Source of the DNA: Spisula solida | Lineage: Eukaryota; Mollusca; Bivalvia; Venerida; Mactridae | Length of the DNA stretch: 64,000 bases | NCBI GenBank assembly: GCA_947247005.1 | Contig: OX365950.1 | Location: forward strand, 12,846,720 to 12,910,719 | Reading direction: 5' to 3' | Shown: one piece after another, positions 24,483-36,098 of the stretch | Numbering within the stretch: position 1 is the stretch's first letter | Layout of the letters: each line of letters starts with the position of its first letter | Notes under the pieces: model-generated | Seen by the model: the letters and a program-made list of their open reading frames with translations, nothing else | What the model was told of the DNA's origin: nothing | Database searches by the model: none | Program-made: the position numbers and the translations under genes

Positions 24483-24612
24483 ATAATAGCGCTTACGCAT
24501 GTTTTTTTCGCTTTATAACAGATGCAGAGTCCCTGGCGGGCTTAGGCACCAACCGTCCCTCGGGACTCTGCAGATGTTATAGCCCGAAAAAGCATGCGTT
24601 AACCCTACAATA
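24483..24612. mobile_element. Foldback MITE (about 130 bp)
   Basis: ACGCATGTTTTTTTCG...TATAACAGATGCAGAGTCCC is matched, inverted, by ACGCATGCTTTTTCGG...TATAACATCTGCAGAGTCCC. The arms are about 50 bp with a ~30-bp loop. Confidence 0.75.
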
Positions 24613-26540
24613 ACGAATATTCGTTATAAACAGTTAACTTCGTTTAGATAAACAATTGTTTCATTATTATTTATACATACTGATAGTAAACTATTAGTTC
24701 GGTTTGTGGTATTTTACTTTAATATGATTTTATTCCCACATCTTTGGTGAGGGCGTACATTGCTTTGCATATGTAGGTCTGTCGGTGACCAAATGGTTTC
24801 CGTTCAATAACTAAATAATACTTAACCACAGGATCATCAAATTTAAACATGGAGGATGGTACAAAAAAAGCTCTCATATTGATTTTAACCATTATGTTTT
24901 CCGATCAATAACTCTAGCACTAGGACATTCAAACTTTATAGGGATGTTGGTCACAATCATGTCAATATGTCAATGTTGTCATTTCTGACTATTGGGCGGT
25001 CATGGGGCATACGGGCATATGTGTTTAAGAACCATTTCTTGTTTTATATTGAGTACATCATACACATCGTACAAAACCTTATGTTCTATGAGACACGTTA
25101 CATACATCAACAAACGATTCCATTGGCCGCGATTACATAATATGTATGTTTATAAAAGCCATATAAACAGTTCGCTATTTAAAATATGTTTGGATTCTAA
25201 TTCTGCTTAAAGCACGCAATATCAAGCTCATTCAGTTTCATTCTAAGCCAGTTAGACGCTCAAATTAAGGAGCATTATATAAATCTAAGATTATGAGAAA
25301 GGACGCCCACACAAAAACCTATTCGAATATTTATTTAATTGTAGCATGAATAACTTGGTCAGACTCAATTCGTATCGGTTTATAAGAATATTAAGTTTTT
25401 ATCTCTTAAAACTGAATAAATATAGACTTCCTTGGCATAATGGTTGAGACTGGCACTTCAGTATGTTCTATGTTCTGCTTAAGGTATGCTGTATAGAGTG
25501 TTTGATCATTCTGATCTGCCTGTAAAAGAGTTTTGTCCTCAATTGCCCTGTCTCAAGTGGCTCGAAGTTATCATTCTTTCATTTCTTTTTTTGATGTGAT
25601 CTTATCCCGTATTCATTGAAAGGTAGGTGATGTACTTGTCACAAGAGTTTTAACAGTTGCTCTTTCAGCTGTCAGATTGATGCTATTTAGCATTATCATC
25701 CTCGATAACAGCTCACCTAAGCCCAAAGTGCTCAATCAGTTGTTAGGATACTTGGATGTCCTGCGTCCGTAAACAACTTCTTGAATTGATATTTCTACTG
25801 AATTATTCAATGAATGTGACCAAACTGTACATGCATGTTTCTTAGGTGGTCTTCAACGATATATTTGTTGTACCAACTGTTCCGGTCCGCTCATGTAGGC
25901 CTAGGTATCAAACACTAATTGTACGGTTTTACATTTAAATACACTCTTCTCCTTAAGCACTTAACAGATTTCGACATGGTACTGGAAATTTCCTAAGGTG
26001 GTGCTTTTGTTAGATATCAGCCGTTCTGACCTGGTGCATATGTATTTCACAGGATCACATTTTAGGGTTTAATGAGTGAGAACGTTTGTATGACATCTCC
26101 TAAACAACTGAACTGATATTACAATATACTACATTTGTGGTAATCTTTAAAGTTGTATCTACTGTAAACGTAAGTCATTAGTGCCAAGGGTATTGTTCAT
26201 GTATTCCAAATGTCTATGTTCTCAGGTGGGCGATCCCGTGCTCTTTTGTTTCTTTGCTATCATCTTCTAAGATATATTTTACTCCAATAACTATGCTGGC
26301 AGCGTTTCTTTCTAAGCAGTTTCAAAATTACAAAGACTTTGGCCACCTAAATACATGTATGTTGAGTTCAATAAAAAAAGCTTTCAGTTGATTGTTTTGG
26401 CACAATGGATTTTCTGAAACTCCTGTGGACGTATGGTTATGGCATTTGCATATCAAGGCCGGTGCAACTTCTTAATCACTGGTCGGGAGTCACCGGGGGC
26501 AATCGGGGAAACTATGTGTCATTCCTTATTGCCGATGAGG
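24613..26540. other. No recognisable feature
   Basis: AT-rich, no convincing frame, TIR or tandem array. Confidence 0.4.
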
Positions 26541-26559
26541 AGTTCCTCATAGAGACCTA

Positions 26560-26932
26560 GGCTTTACATCAACCAAGCGTAACCAGGGAAACAATCACGT
26601 TGGAACCTGCCGTCCAACGAGTTAATGTCGCAAAAAGATAATTTGAAGTCAGACAGGGAAGAAGCACTCAACTTAACCAGCCGAGCACAGAAAACACATA
26701 AAACACACAAGGCAAAATGCCTAACTGAACCAACCGAGCCAGTAAACATATAACACATACAAGGCATACTGCCCAACTAAACTAGTAAAGATCCGCCCAA
26801 GTCCAAGCTTGCGAAAAGTATAATGAATTAGTTTCAGCAACAAAAAAACTGTATGCCCTAGCTGAATGACCAGGCTTCCACAGCAAAACTACTACAATGC
26901 CTAGTTTAGCTGTCATAAATCCTACAAGAGGA
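26560..26932 (-). mobile_element. 53-bp-minisatellite element, minus-strand copy with about two units
   Basis: Read on the minus strand it has the same order as the copy at 39.13-39.79 kb: a head with GCTGAA...CATT motifs, then GCCAGCTT-like GCAAGCTTGGACTTGGG, then about two 53-bp units (GGTTCAGTTAGGCATT...CCTTGTGTGTTTTATG), then CTCGGCTGGTTAAGTTGAG and the tail CTTCCCTGTCTGACTT. Non-coding. Confidence 0.65.
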
Positions 26933-27427
26933 CCCAAAGGGCCCTAGGTCGCTCACCTGTCGAACTTGACCTAGATATTGTTGATATGATCATTGTGACC
27001 AAGTTTCATACAAATAAAGCCAAATTGTGACCTCTAGAGACTAACAAAGTTTTTCTATTATTTGACTTTGTGACCAAGGTTTTGACTCCGGATGACCCAA
27101 TATCGCACTTGACCTAGATTTTGTTGAGATGATCATTGTGACTGAGTTTCATAAAGATTACACCAAAATTGTGACCTCTAGTGACAACACAAGGTTTTTC
27201 TATGATTAGACCTTGTGATCTAGTTTTTGACTCCAGAAAACCCAATATCAAACTTGACCTAGATTTTGTTGAGATGATCATTGCGACCAAGTTTCATAAA
27301 GATTAAGCTTAAATTGTGATCTCTAGTGTCTACACAAGCCAATTGTTGACGGACGGACGGACGGACGGCGGACGAAGAGTGATCACAAAAGCTCACTCTG
27401 TCACTTTGTGACAGGTGAGCTAAAAAA
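26933..27427. mobile_element. Non-autonomous repeat with CTCACCTGTC ends and ~140-bp internal repeats
   Basis: The left end ACAAGAGGACCC...GCTCACCTGTC is matched at the right by inverted GACAGGTGAGC. Inside are three degenerate repeats, each with ACTTGACCTAGAT...TTGTTGA.ATGATCATTG. Then come GACGGACGGACGGACGG and a terminal hairpin-like GTCACTTTGTGAC. No protein. Confidence 0.75.
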
Positions 27428-27448
27428 AGGAGAAGTGTCCAACACTCT

Positions 27449-27709
27449 GCAAGTTAGTACTGGTTTGCAATTAACTACTAGTAATTGAAAGACCTCTGTA
27501 TATAACTATAGTTGAAAATACGACAAAACAAGAACGAACCGAAGCTAACGTACTATTGGCATCTGAGTGCTAACCGATAGACACAGAAAAAGTAATTAAC
27601 GAGTGTATTGTCTATTTGTCTTAAATGATGCAGTAAAATATGGTTATGAATCGATGCAAAAAGATGACCCATATCTATATATAGTGTCTGAGGAAATAAC
27701 GAACTAAGG
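27449..27709. repeat. Dispersed repeat, copy 1
   Basis: Shares GCAAGTT.GTACTGGTT, ATACGACAAAACA, CGAACCGAAGCTAACG, GATTGTC/TATTGTCTATTTGTCTTAAA and GACCCATAT.TATATATAGTG with 63606-63869 in the same orientation. The minus strand of both copies is open, with similar residues (YLRQIDN, CVYRLA), but I do not recognise a protein family. Confidence 0.7.
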
Positions 27710-28179
27710 TGGTTATGATGTAGTGTTTTCTCAATCTTGAACGCATTCAATCATAGCATTGTGACATTGTAGTAATACCGTTTGGTCGTCCGTTACTAGT
27801 TATACGTGATTTATTACGGCTATTTCTATATTTTCATGCGAACAAGAAGATGAAACGTCTAAATACAGATAAGAATTAAAGGAAGTCGTGTTTTATTGTA
27901 TGTACTAGATCTTCAAACAATACAATATCTTGTGGGACAGACTTGACAAGATACAAATTAAACTTTGACAAGCTCTCCGTATGCACTCATGTGAGTGAAT
28001 GTTCATGAGTTTAACCATAGTTTGTTGTTATGAAATTTAAGACGTGAACATTTAGTTCTGTGTGAAAAAAAACGGTGAATAAATTATGGTTTGGAGTTCA
28101 AATGCGTAGGAATTAATCACGACGGCGATAGGGCGTCCACAATTGGTTTCCAATAAATAACTTTAGTTGAAAATAAGGC

Positions 28180-28478
28180 ACAATAATGAAACTTTCTTTG
28201 CAGGTAGCTAATTAAAATCCTTGCTTAGGTTTGATAGTAGGGCCAATGGGTCAATGCGAAGGTCATTGTTACTAAAAATACAAGCAACGTTTACGCTACT
28301 TAAATTCAAACTTAAGTTAGCAATGAGATAGCATGATGAAACTTGCTATGTAGGTAGCTTATGTGAAAACCATGCTTAGGATTGAAAGTGGGGGTTATGG
28401 GTCAATGCCAATGCCACTGTCACTATAAATACAAGCAACGTTTCCGCTACATAAATTCAAATGATATGTAGGTAGCTT
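28180..28478 (+). repeat. Degenerate ~150-bp tandem repeat units (left part)
   Basis: The marker GGTAGCT recurs at 28203, 28353 and 28471 with surrounding ATGATGAAACTT, AGGATTGAAAGTGGGG and GTCACTGTTACTAAAAATA-type blocks. The array continues after the LINE at 34984. The unit size and motifs recall ~160-bp bivalve satellite or pearl-element core repeats; that link is from memory and unverified. Confidence 0.7.
28468..28478 (+). repeat. Target-site duplication of the L1-type LINE (left copy)
   Basis: GTAGGTAGCTT here is repeated exactly at 34984-34994. It overlaps the start of the T12 tract, which is the element's poly(A) on the minus strand. Confidence 0.85.
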
Positions 28479-28738
28479 TTTTTTTTTTATTCAATTTAAA
28501 CATATATTTGTACAAAAAGATTACATAGCTACATCAAGCATATAAAACGTCATATGTATGCATTGTATACAACACTCATAATATATATACATAATCTCCT
28601 TATACAATTTATCCCCACTTTACAATTATGGTTGTTTGTCGAATAAACTATGTAATATTGCCGAAGTTGGTTGTTAATACTTCAACAAAAGTAAATTAAA
28701 AAAATAAAACAATACAAAATCAACCGTGACCTCTGGTT

Positions 28739-31700
28739 CTAATTGTATAAAACTCTGTATCGATTAACAAAAATATCCATTTTGTCATTTTTTAAGGCTA
28801 TTTCCCGTTCAATAGTTATTCGTGTTTTAAGGTAGTTTAAGAAGTGTTCAAAACATAATATCCCTAGTTTTTGTTTCGTATAAAAAATATAATACTTCAT
28901 TAAAATGATAATATAATTAATCAAGTTATAGTGTACATGTTTTTTCGTGATACCAAAACTTACTATCGTATAATCAAACATAATATCAATATCTTTTCCC
29001 CTTAAGTATCGGGATAACCTATTCCACATATTCTGCGAGTGACAGCATGACCAAAACAAGTGCTCTATACTTTCCTCATAACTATTACAGAAATAACACA
29101 TACTTGATTCTACTATATGACATTTTAATAGAAGTTTATTTGTAGCAACTACGCGTTTTAAGTATTTGTACTGGAAATCACGCAGTTTGGTATCTATAGT
29201 TGCGCTAAAAGTATTTCTGTAAACAAGTTTCCATATAATATCATTGTTATTTAATTCGTATTTCCATTTAGTTTCCGATTTAACATTTCGTTCGCCAATA
29301 TTTGATATTTGAAATTTATAGTATTGTTTACACGGTTTTTGTATTTTTGATGTAATTTCCAGAAGCGTTGCTGGTCTGTTGCGTGTTAATGTTTCCATGT
29401 TTATTATATTTTTGTGCGTTGCTGGTATATTCGCAATAAGCTGGTGAAATTTTAAGAGCTCGGTTGCTGGAATATTGTAGGTAAATGCGAACTGTTGAAA
29501 TGTATAGAACTTATTTATGCGAAAGTCATATAAATGTTCCAGGTATTTTACTCCATTGTCATGTTAAGTTTTCCAAAATATTGGTATGTTATTTACTTGT
29601 ATATGTCTATTATTCCAGAGTATGTGGTTTAGTTTATCTTCAAAACTGTCTTTTACTGTATACCAACTTGTGAGAATGTCTTCTAAAAATGAATTTTTTA
29701 TACATAGTTTACGTATTTCAATTTGTGAGAGTTCCCCTTCGAATATTAAATTACCACCATATGGTTTGAGTATTGACTTGTAAATATGTTTCCATTGTCC
29801 GGTATTTTCTTCATCTATAATACGTTTAACCCATGAGGCTTTTATTGAGTATAAAAATTTTCGAATGTCTGTTAGTTTTAAACCTCCTATATCATAATTC
29901 TGTACTAATTCTATTCGTTTAATCTTTTCGGGTTTTCCATCCCATAGGAAGGAGAATATGTTTTTAGTTATTGAGTCTAATATGTTATCCGAGGGAGAAG
30001 GTAATACACAAAAAGCGTAGACTAGCTTGGGTAAGGCAAGGGTTTTTATCACAGTCACTTTTCCCATCATTGTTAGTTTTCTGTGTTGCCATTGTTTTAA
30101 ACAATTATTAAAATCCTCAATTTTTGCATCAAAATTATTTTTAAAGTTGAGATTGTTATCATTGTAGAAATTAATACCTAGGGTTTTTGCAGATTCTGAG
30201 TTCCATTTGAACTTCTTATTCTTGCAGTATTCAATGTTTGAGGTTTTTAAGGAGCCTGCCCTCAAAATGACCGATTTGGTATTATTCAGGTTTAGGCCAG
30301 ATATGACTCCAAACTGGCTAATAACATATACGAGCCTTTCAAAAGAATCTTTTGAACCGTCATTAAAATATGTTGCGTCATCCGCGAATAAGGTTTGTTT
30401 AACTTCATTGTCGTGCATCGTGATACCTTTTATTGAATTATCACACGCTATATAATGTGATAAAACTTCCATGCATATTATAAATAACGAGGAAGACAAG
30501 GGACATCCTTGTCTAACCCCATTTAGTATTGTAAAACTTTCAGACATATATCCATTGTTAAGTATCACGCTACTTATATTGTTATAGAACAACTTAACCC
30601 AACAAATTAAACCGTTTCCAAAATTGAAATGTTCTAGGCATTTGAATATAAAACTATGTTTAAGGGTATCATATGCTTTTTCAAAGTCAGAAAAGAAGAG
30701 TAATCCTGGTTTATCGTTTTCATTTAAGTAGTCTAAAATTTCAAAGATGAGCCTAACGTTTTCTCCTATGTATCTTCCTTTTATGAAACCGGTTTGTGAG
30801 TTTGCTATAATAGTACCTATAACTTTTCTTATTCTGTTAGCTATGGTCTTGGTAGCAATCTTATAATCCACATTTAGCAATGTAATAGGGCGCCAATTTG
30901 ATAGAACAGTAGTATCTTTATCGGACTTTGGTATTAATGATATTACCCCTTGCTTTTGAAGGTCTGTTAAATGTCCAATATCAAAAGAGTAGTTAATTGA
31001 ATCAATATAATATGATTTTATGTCATTCCAAAATACTTTATATAATTCTACCGTAATACCATCTGAGCCGGGACTTTTGTTATTTTTCATTTCCATGAGA
31101 GCTTTAAAACATTCATCTATAGTCAGCAAACCTTCACATACTTCCTTATCTTCCGTTTTTAGTGTTTCTATTGGCTCACTGAAGAAGTCAATATTAGGTA
31201 GTTTATTGTTACTATTATTTTGATATATGTTTTTGGAAAAGTTAACTTCTTCTTTAAGTATTTCTTTTTCATCCGTTATAAATGTATCTTTAATTTTTAA
31301 TTTTCCAACAATTTTTTTCTTAGCGTGATGTTTTTCCAAGTTTGCAAAATATTTAGTATTTTTTTCATTGCCTTCTACATGATTTGCTTTGGATCGTGTT
31401 AATATCCCGTTCATTTTTATATCTAACAAGTTGTCTAATTCTAATTTCGTTCCTTGTAGTTCTGTATATGTACGTGCATTATTATTTTCATTAAGCTCCT
31501 TTTCCAACTTTGATATGTTTTCTATTAATTCCTTTTCTCTTATGTTTTCTTTTTTCTTCTTCTGACAGGCATACTTTATAGTTTCATTCCGGATGGTACT
31601 TTTTATTAATTCCCATTTAGTATTTGGGTTTGCTTCGTTATTGATGTATATTACTTCTTTAATTTCGTTTGATATTTTATTTCTATATTCTTCGATTTGT

Positions 31701-32464
31701 AGAAGACTGTTATTTACTTTAAAGTATCCAGGGCCTCGTTTTTTATTAATTAATTCAAGCTTTAATAATACGGATGAGTGATCTGTCCGATAACCATACT
31801 TGATAACACATTTAGTCGCATGTCTTTCTAGTTCTTTGGATATAATGTAATAGTCTAATCTACAAGATATTGGTGGACTGTGATTGGAATGCCAAGTGAA
31901 TTGTTTTTTATTTATATGCATGTTTCTCCATATGTCCATAAGTGAAAATTGATTAAGAATGTCTTGTAATTTTGATCTGCATTTTTTATGAGTATTTTGT
32001 CTTCCGTTTCGTTTATCAAGATTAACATCCATTATTGTATTAAAATCACCTCCTATTACCATATTTTCTCCATCTAACGATGCAATGTGTTTAGAAAGTT
32101 GTTCAAAGAAGCAAACATTATCTTCATTCGGTCCATATACATTAACTACATTTAAAGTATTCCCATTTATTTCTACTTTCACAGATAATATTCTTCCTTT
32201 AAGGATACATTGTGTTTCTAAAATATTGCAGTCTATATCAGGATGGGTTAAAATCGCTACCCCTTCCGCATTGGATTTGTTACCGCTGCATATCATTTGA
32301 CCACCCCACTCAGACTTAAATTTATCATTCTTTTGTTCATTTAAGTGTGTTTCTTGTAATAAATAGATAGAAAACGTTTGATCTTTAAGCCATTGGAATA
32401 CCTTTTTTCGCTTTTTAGTGTCGCCTAAACCTTTTACATTCATTGTAAAAATAGTTGTTTCCAT
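28739..32464 (-). pseudogene. L1-type ORF2 (endonuclease-reverse transcriptase), single nonsense codon
   Basis: From ATG 32464 the frame runs 966 codons to TAA at 29566-29564, then continues in the same frame (HDNGVKYLEHLYDFR...) to a stop at 28739. Only codon 967 breaks a 1241-codon ORF. The N-terminus is an APE-type endonuclease (MNVKGLG, LLQETH, IGGDFNTIMD, RLDYYIIS, RTDHSSV). The RT follows with KSPGSDGITVELYKVFW, NWRPITLLNVDYKI, TGFIKGRYIGENVRL, FFSDFEKAYDTL, GVRQGCPLSSSLF and the catalytic FADDATYF. After the stop comes the C-terminal knuckle CYFCNSYEESIEHLFWSC. It nicks the target and reverse transcribes LINE RNA. The stop removes the last ~275 residues and probably the retrotransposition activity. 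The clade is L1/Tx1-like by motif style. Confidence 0.92.
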
Positions 32465-33809
32465 TAACCATAATCAAAAATATTTACCACAGAGATCAGA
32501 GTTGATTGTGCATACAACAGGAATTGAACTATGTCCATTATCTTATGGAATTTAGTACCTACAGCAATAATAACAGGGCTAAACATAGTAATCGATAGTC
32601 GCAAACCACGCAGAGAAAAAATACTCTTCTATTACTGACGCCCATTATATATACTTTACAAACAATGCATCAAAATAACAATTATTATGTCATACATACA
32701 TACATACAAACATTGGTATACATCGATTACTCAGGTCAGACATTTGTATACAGAGCATTATGTCAACAATCATTGCAATTAATTTGTCGTACTTATTAAG
32801 ATGTCTAAAACATTAACGAAATGCTATCATATTGTGATTCCATCTACAATTGGCAGATCTGATCAAACGGACTATACAAGCTCTCATAAACACACATTCA
32901 TAACATGCAATGCTTAATACATGTACATTTATCCTATGTACACAAATTCATACGAAATAGTGTCTATTAACCATTAATACAATACAATTGCACATGTCGA
33001 TAAGGTTATAATTCAACTATCATAGTATGATGTTAATATTTTTGAGACTTTACATATAACATGTATATAAGAAACATTACTATCAAAACAACTGAATATT
33101 TGAATATTTATACAGACTACATAAGCCCCTTATTAGTCTAAATAAAAGCATATGTGTTCATGATCTATCATTTTTACATAGAATGTGCTCAGTGTAACGC
33201 AGTAGATGCGATAGATTATTTGCATCAAAACATACATGTATATGGTAACAATACAATCAATGTAAATAAATATACATAATAATTACATGTATTGATCTTG
33301 GTGGAATTTAGGTATATATGTAGTGTAGACTCAATATCAAATCAATATCAACATATTGGTATTTGTACTACAAGCAGTGCTCATAATTGAGAAACACTCG
33401 AACGTTAACTCATGTGAGCAGAGTATAAACATATTATTCATTCGTAATTATAATGCGAGTTAACCCAATATCTCAATAATTTTATTGCAATCTGCCATGT
33501 ATACAGTTTTATTATTTTTTTGCATAAATTAGAATATAATGGCTTATTATAAACATTTCATATATATGCATTAGACAACCGCACTCCATAATCAATGTGA
33601 TTTACTAAGTGTATATAAATATGTGTTAATACAGGGCATTGATACAAAGATACATAGCACGTGCAAGTCTACAAACTAAGTACACAGTAGTATTGTCAAA
33701 AACGGTCGTATGCGAAGACAAAGGTTATGACGGTATAATGTTTTCACAAGTGTTTAACTGATCGACTAACGCCAAGTTCTATACTACATAACGAAAAGTT
33801 TGTAACGCA
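32465..33809 (-). other. Long inter-ORF spacer of the L1-type LINE
   Basis: 1345 bp of AT-rich sequence with CATA runs and no long frame between ORF1 and ORF2. This is unusually long for an L1-type element. It could hold an internal promoter, a translation-control region or an older insertion; no boundaries of such an insertion are visible. Confidence 0.6.
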
Positions 33810-34886
33810 TTACTTTGATATTTTATTTTGATTTCTTTCTGGCCAGGGGAGGTCGATCCAATATTTGAAATGTGAAAAGTTCACCTGGTGGGTTTGCTCG
33901 TTGACGTCTCTATAAAAGACCTTGCCTTCTCGTGACCACGCTCCTTTCACTATATCAGCCTGTTTCAACCGTACGCTTTGTAGTAACTCTCTATTCAATT
34001 GGGTTAGATCCTCGTTAATGTATACCTCATCCGCACCAAACTGTTTTCTTTTTGACCAGATTTCCTGCTTCATCATTCTTGATGTGAATTTCACTATTAC
34101 AGATCTACGCCTGTCTGCCTTGTACTGTCCCAACCTGTGCGCTATATCCAGATCCCTTATCGATAATTCTAGTTCCGGTAACTTTTTGTTGATCGTGTCT
34201 ATCACCAGCTTACTCGTTTCCTTTGCGGTTTCATTTTCTTTGTCAACCAGACCATCGATTCGAATATTGTTTCGTCTTCCGTACTGCTCAAGGTTGTTAT
34301 ATTGCTCTAAAGTGTTTTCCTTATGCTGTTCTATTTTACGTTTTAACACTTTATTCTCGTCATCTGATTCGTTTAACTGAACACTTAGCTTCTCTACTGC
34401 TGCTCTTAGCCTATCATTCTCTAATTGCTTTTCAAAGATTTTGCACTCTAACACTTCGAACTTGTTTTCAACAGATTTCAGAATTGCTTCCTTAGCTTTT
34501 GTGATCAGATCAGTAATCATCTGTTTTATACTATCGTCGTCTTTTGTCACTACGTTTTCGAGCTTCACATTGATTCCTCGTATTTCTTTCAGTATCGTAT
34601 TGTTCATCAGTATTTCACTTTCGGATTCACTTTCGATTTCTTCGTCTATATCTTCGTATTCCTCGTCAATCTTATCACCCTGTCGTAATTTCTTTTTCAG
34701 TTGTTTTTTAGCCTTCATTTTCTTTTTACTACTGCTCTTATTGTATATTTTACGCTCTGTATCTAGATCACTTTGGCTACTAACGCTGCTTATATCTTCT
34801 CGCTTTCTCTTTTTGTCATCGTCAATAACTTCCTCATGTTCCCCTTCAGATTTCTTTTGATGTTGGTTTTCAATGTTTGAATCCAT
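33810..34886 (-). CDS. L1-type ORF1 (coiled coil + RRM-like RNA-binding protein)
   Basis: 358 residues from ATG 34886. The frame is open further to 35006, but those first codons come from the host flank and TSD, so the first in-element ATG is preferred. Order: highly charged N-terminus (KKSEGEHEEVIDDDKKRKRE, a KKKMKAKKQLKKKLRQG basic stretch and acidic DEEYEDIDEEIESESESE), a long coiled coil with ENDRLRAAVEKLSVQL and LKRKIEQHKE, then EQYGRRNNIRIDGL leading an RRM-like domain, HRLGQY..DRRRSVIVKFTS and a C-terminal domain ending PWPERNQNK. ORF1 proteins of this layout trimerise, bind LINE RNA and act as chaperones. Same architecture as the decayed ORF1 at 9232-8420. No disabling change is seen. 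Confidence 0.9.
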   Translation of the reverse strand: MDSNIENQHQKKSEGEHEEVIDDDKKRKREDISSVSSQSDLDTERKIYNKSSSKKKMKAKKQLKKKLRQGDKIDEEYEDIDEEIESESESEILMNNTILKEIRGINVKLENVVTKDDDSIKQMITDLITKAKEAILKSVENKFEVLECKIFEKQLENDRLRAAVEKLSVQLNESDDENKVLKRKIEQHKENTLEQYNNLEQYGRRNNIRIDGLVDKENETAKETSKLVIDTINKKLPELELSIRDLDIAHRLGQYKADRRRSVIVKFTSRMMKQEIWSKRKQFGADEVYINEDLTQLNRELLQSVRLKQADIVKGAWSREGKVFYRDVNEQTHQVNFSHFKYWIDLPWPERNQNKISK

Positions 34887-34983
34887 ACTTTTTTCGTGTA
34901 GTATACTTTTGAATTGATTGAGCCGGACTTTGATAGTATCGTTTTCTCGTGCGTTTACTACACTTAGTTTATTACATCGATGG

Positions 34984-34994
34984 GTAGGTAGCTT
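34984..34994 (+). repeat. Target-site duplication of the L1-type LINE (right copy)
   Basis: Exact second copy of GTAGGTAGCTT. The host repeat then continues with ATGTGAAAACAT, as in intact repeat units. Confidence 0.85.
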
Positions 34995-35450
34995 ATGTGA
35001 AAACATAACCTTGGATTGAAAGTCGGGAAAATGTCACTGTTACTAAAATTAGTAACATGTAAATGTTTCTGCTCTATAACTACAGATAGAAATGAGATAT
35101 CATGATGAAATTGTTGTGTAGGTAGCTTATGTGAAAATGCCAATGGAGACCGGAAGTTGGGTCCAGGTCACAATTACAAAAACGGATGTATTCGTTTGTT
35201 CTAAATTTTGCTTGGCTTACATAAAAATCTGGTTTTCATGGAATTTTCATGTCTTGTTGAGAAAAATATTACAAACGTCTCGTAACATGTTATTCGAAAG
35301 TACTGTAATACCTAGTTCAAGTAATATTAAATTGATTGCAATCTGATACTAGTACTTTGAAACTGCGCTCCGAAATATTCATGCGTCAGAAATAACCCCA
35401 AAACATCCCGTATTGAAGAGAGAAAGTTAATTCATTTTGAACTTAGGAGG
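34995..35450 (+). repeat. ~150-bp repeat array, continued, and flank
   Basis: After the LINE the repeat resumes (ATGAGATATCATGATGAAAT at 35.09 kb, GTAGGTAGCTTATGTG at 35.12 kb), then runs into sequence shared with 53.4-53.6 kb (TGCTTGGCT, AAAAATATTACAAA). No gene. Confidence 0.6.
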
Positions 35451-36098
35451 ATCAGTTAGGCATTTAGCCTTGTATGTGTTATATGCTCTCTGTGTTCGGT
35501 TAGTTCAGTTAGGCATTGTGCCTTGTATGTGTTATATGTTCTTCGTGTTGGGTTGGTTCAGTTAGGCATTGTGCCTTGTATGTGTTATATGCTCTCTGTG
35601 TTCGGTTGGTTCAGTTAGACATTGTGCCTTGTATGTGTTATATGCTCTCTGTGTTCGGTTGGTTCAGTTAGACATTGTACCTTGTATGTGTTATATGCTC
35701 TCTGTGTTCGGTTGGTTCAGTTAGACATTGTGCCTTGTATGTGTTATATGTTCTCTGTGTTCGGTTGGTTCAGTTAGGCACTGTGCCTTGTATGTGTTAT
35801 ATGTGCTCCGTGTTCGGTTGGTTCAGTTAGGCACTGTGCCTTGTATGTGTTATATGCTCTCTGTGTTCGGTTAGTTCAGTTAGGCATTGTGCCTTTTATG
35901 TGTTATATGCTCTCTGTGTTCGGTTAGTTCAGTTAGGCATTGTGCCTTGTATGTGTTATATGCTCTCTGTGTTCGGTTAGTTAAGTTAGGCATTGTGCCT
36001 TGTATGTGTTATATGCTCTCTGTGTTCGGTTAGTTCAGTTAGGCATTGTGCCTTGTATGTTTTAATATTTCATGTTCTCGGCTGGTTAAGTTGAGTGC
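35451..36098 (+). repeat. 53-bp minisatellite, about 12 units
   Basis: The unit is GTTCAGTTAGGCATTGTGCC TTGTATGTGTTATATGCTCT CTGTGTTCGGTTG (53 bp; for example AGGCATT at 35511 and 35564). The units are nearly identical. The array ends in CTCGGCTGGTTAAGTTGAGTGCTGGCC, the start of the family's tail, and is absent from copy B at the corresponding place. Confidence 0.95.

Larger units (their letters stand above)
28477..34983 (-). mobile_element. Nearly complete L1-type LINE (about 6.5 kb)
   Basis: The minus-strand element has a 97-bp 5' leader, ORF1 (34886-33810), a 1345-bp spacer, ORF2 (32464-28739, one stop), a ~250-bp 3' UTR and a poly(A) of 12 with AATAAA directly before it. It is flanked by the 11-bp duplication GTAGGTAGCTT. 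It landed inside a ~150-bp repeat of copy A; intact versions of the target (e.g. 28351) show the pre-insertion sequence. Intact structure and exact TSD suggest a recent insertion. Confidence 0.9.

Noticed and set aside
34223..34860. Plus-strand frames over 90-150 codons between 33.9 and 34.9 kb
   Set aside because: Antisense shadows of the LINE ORF1.
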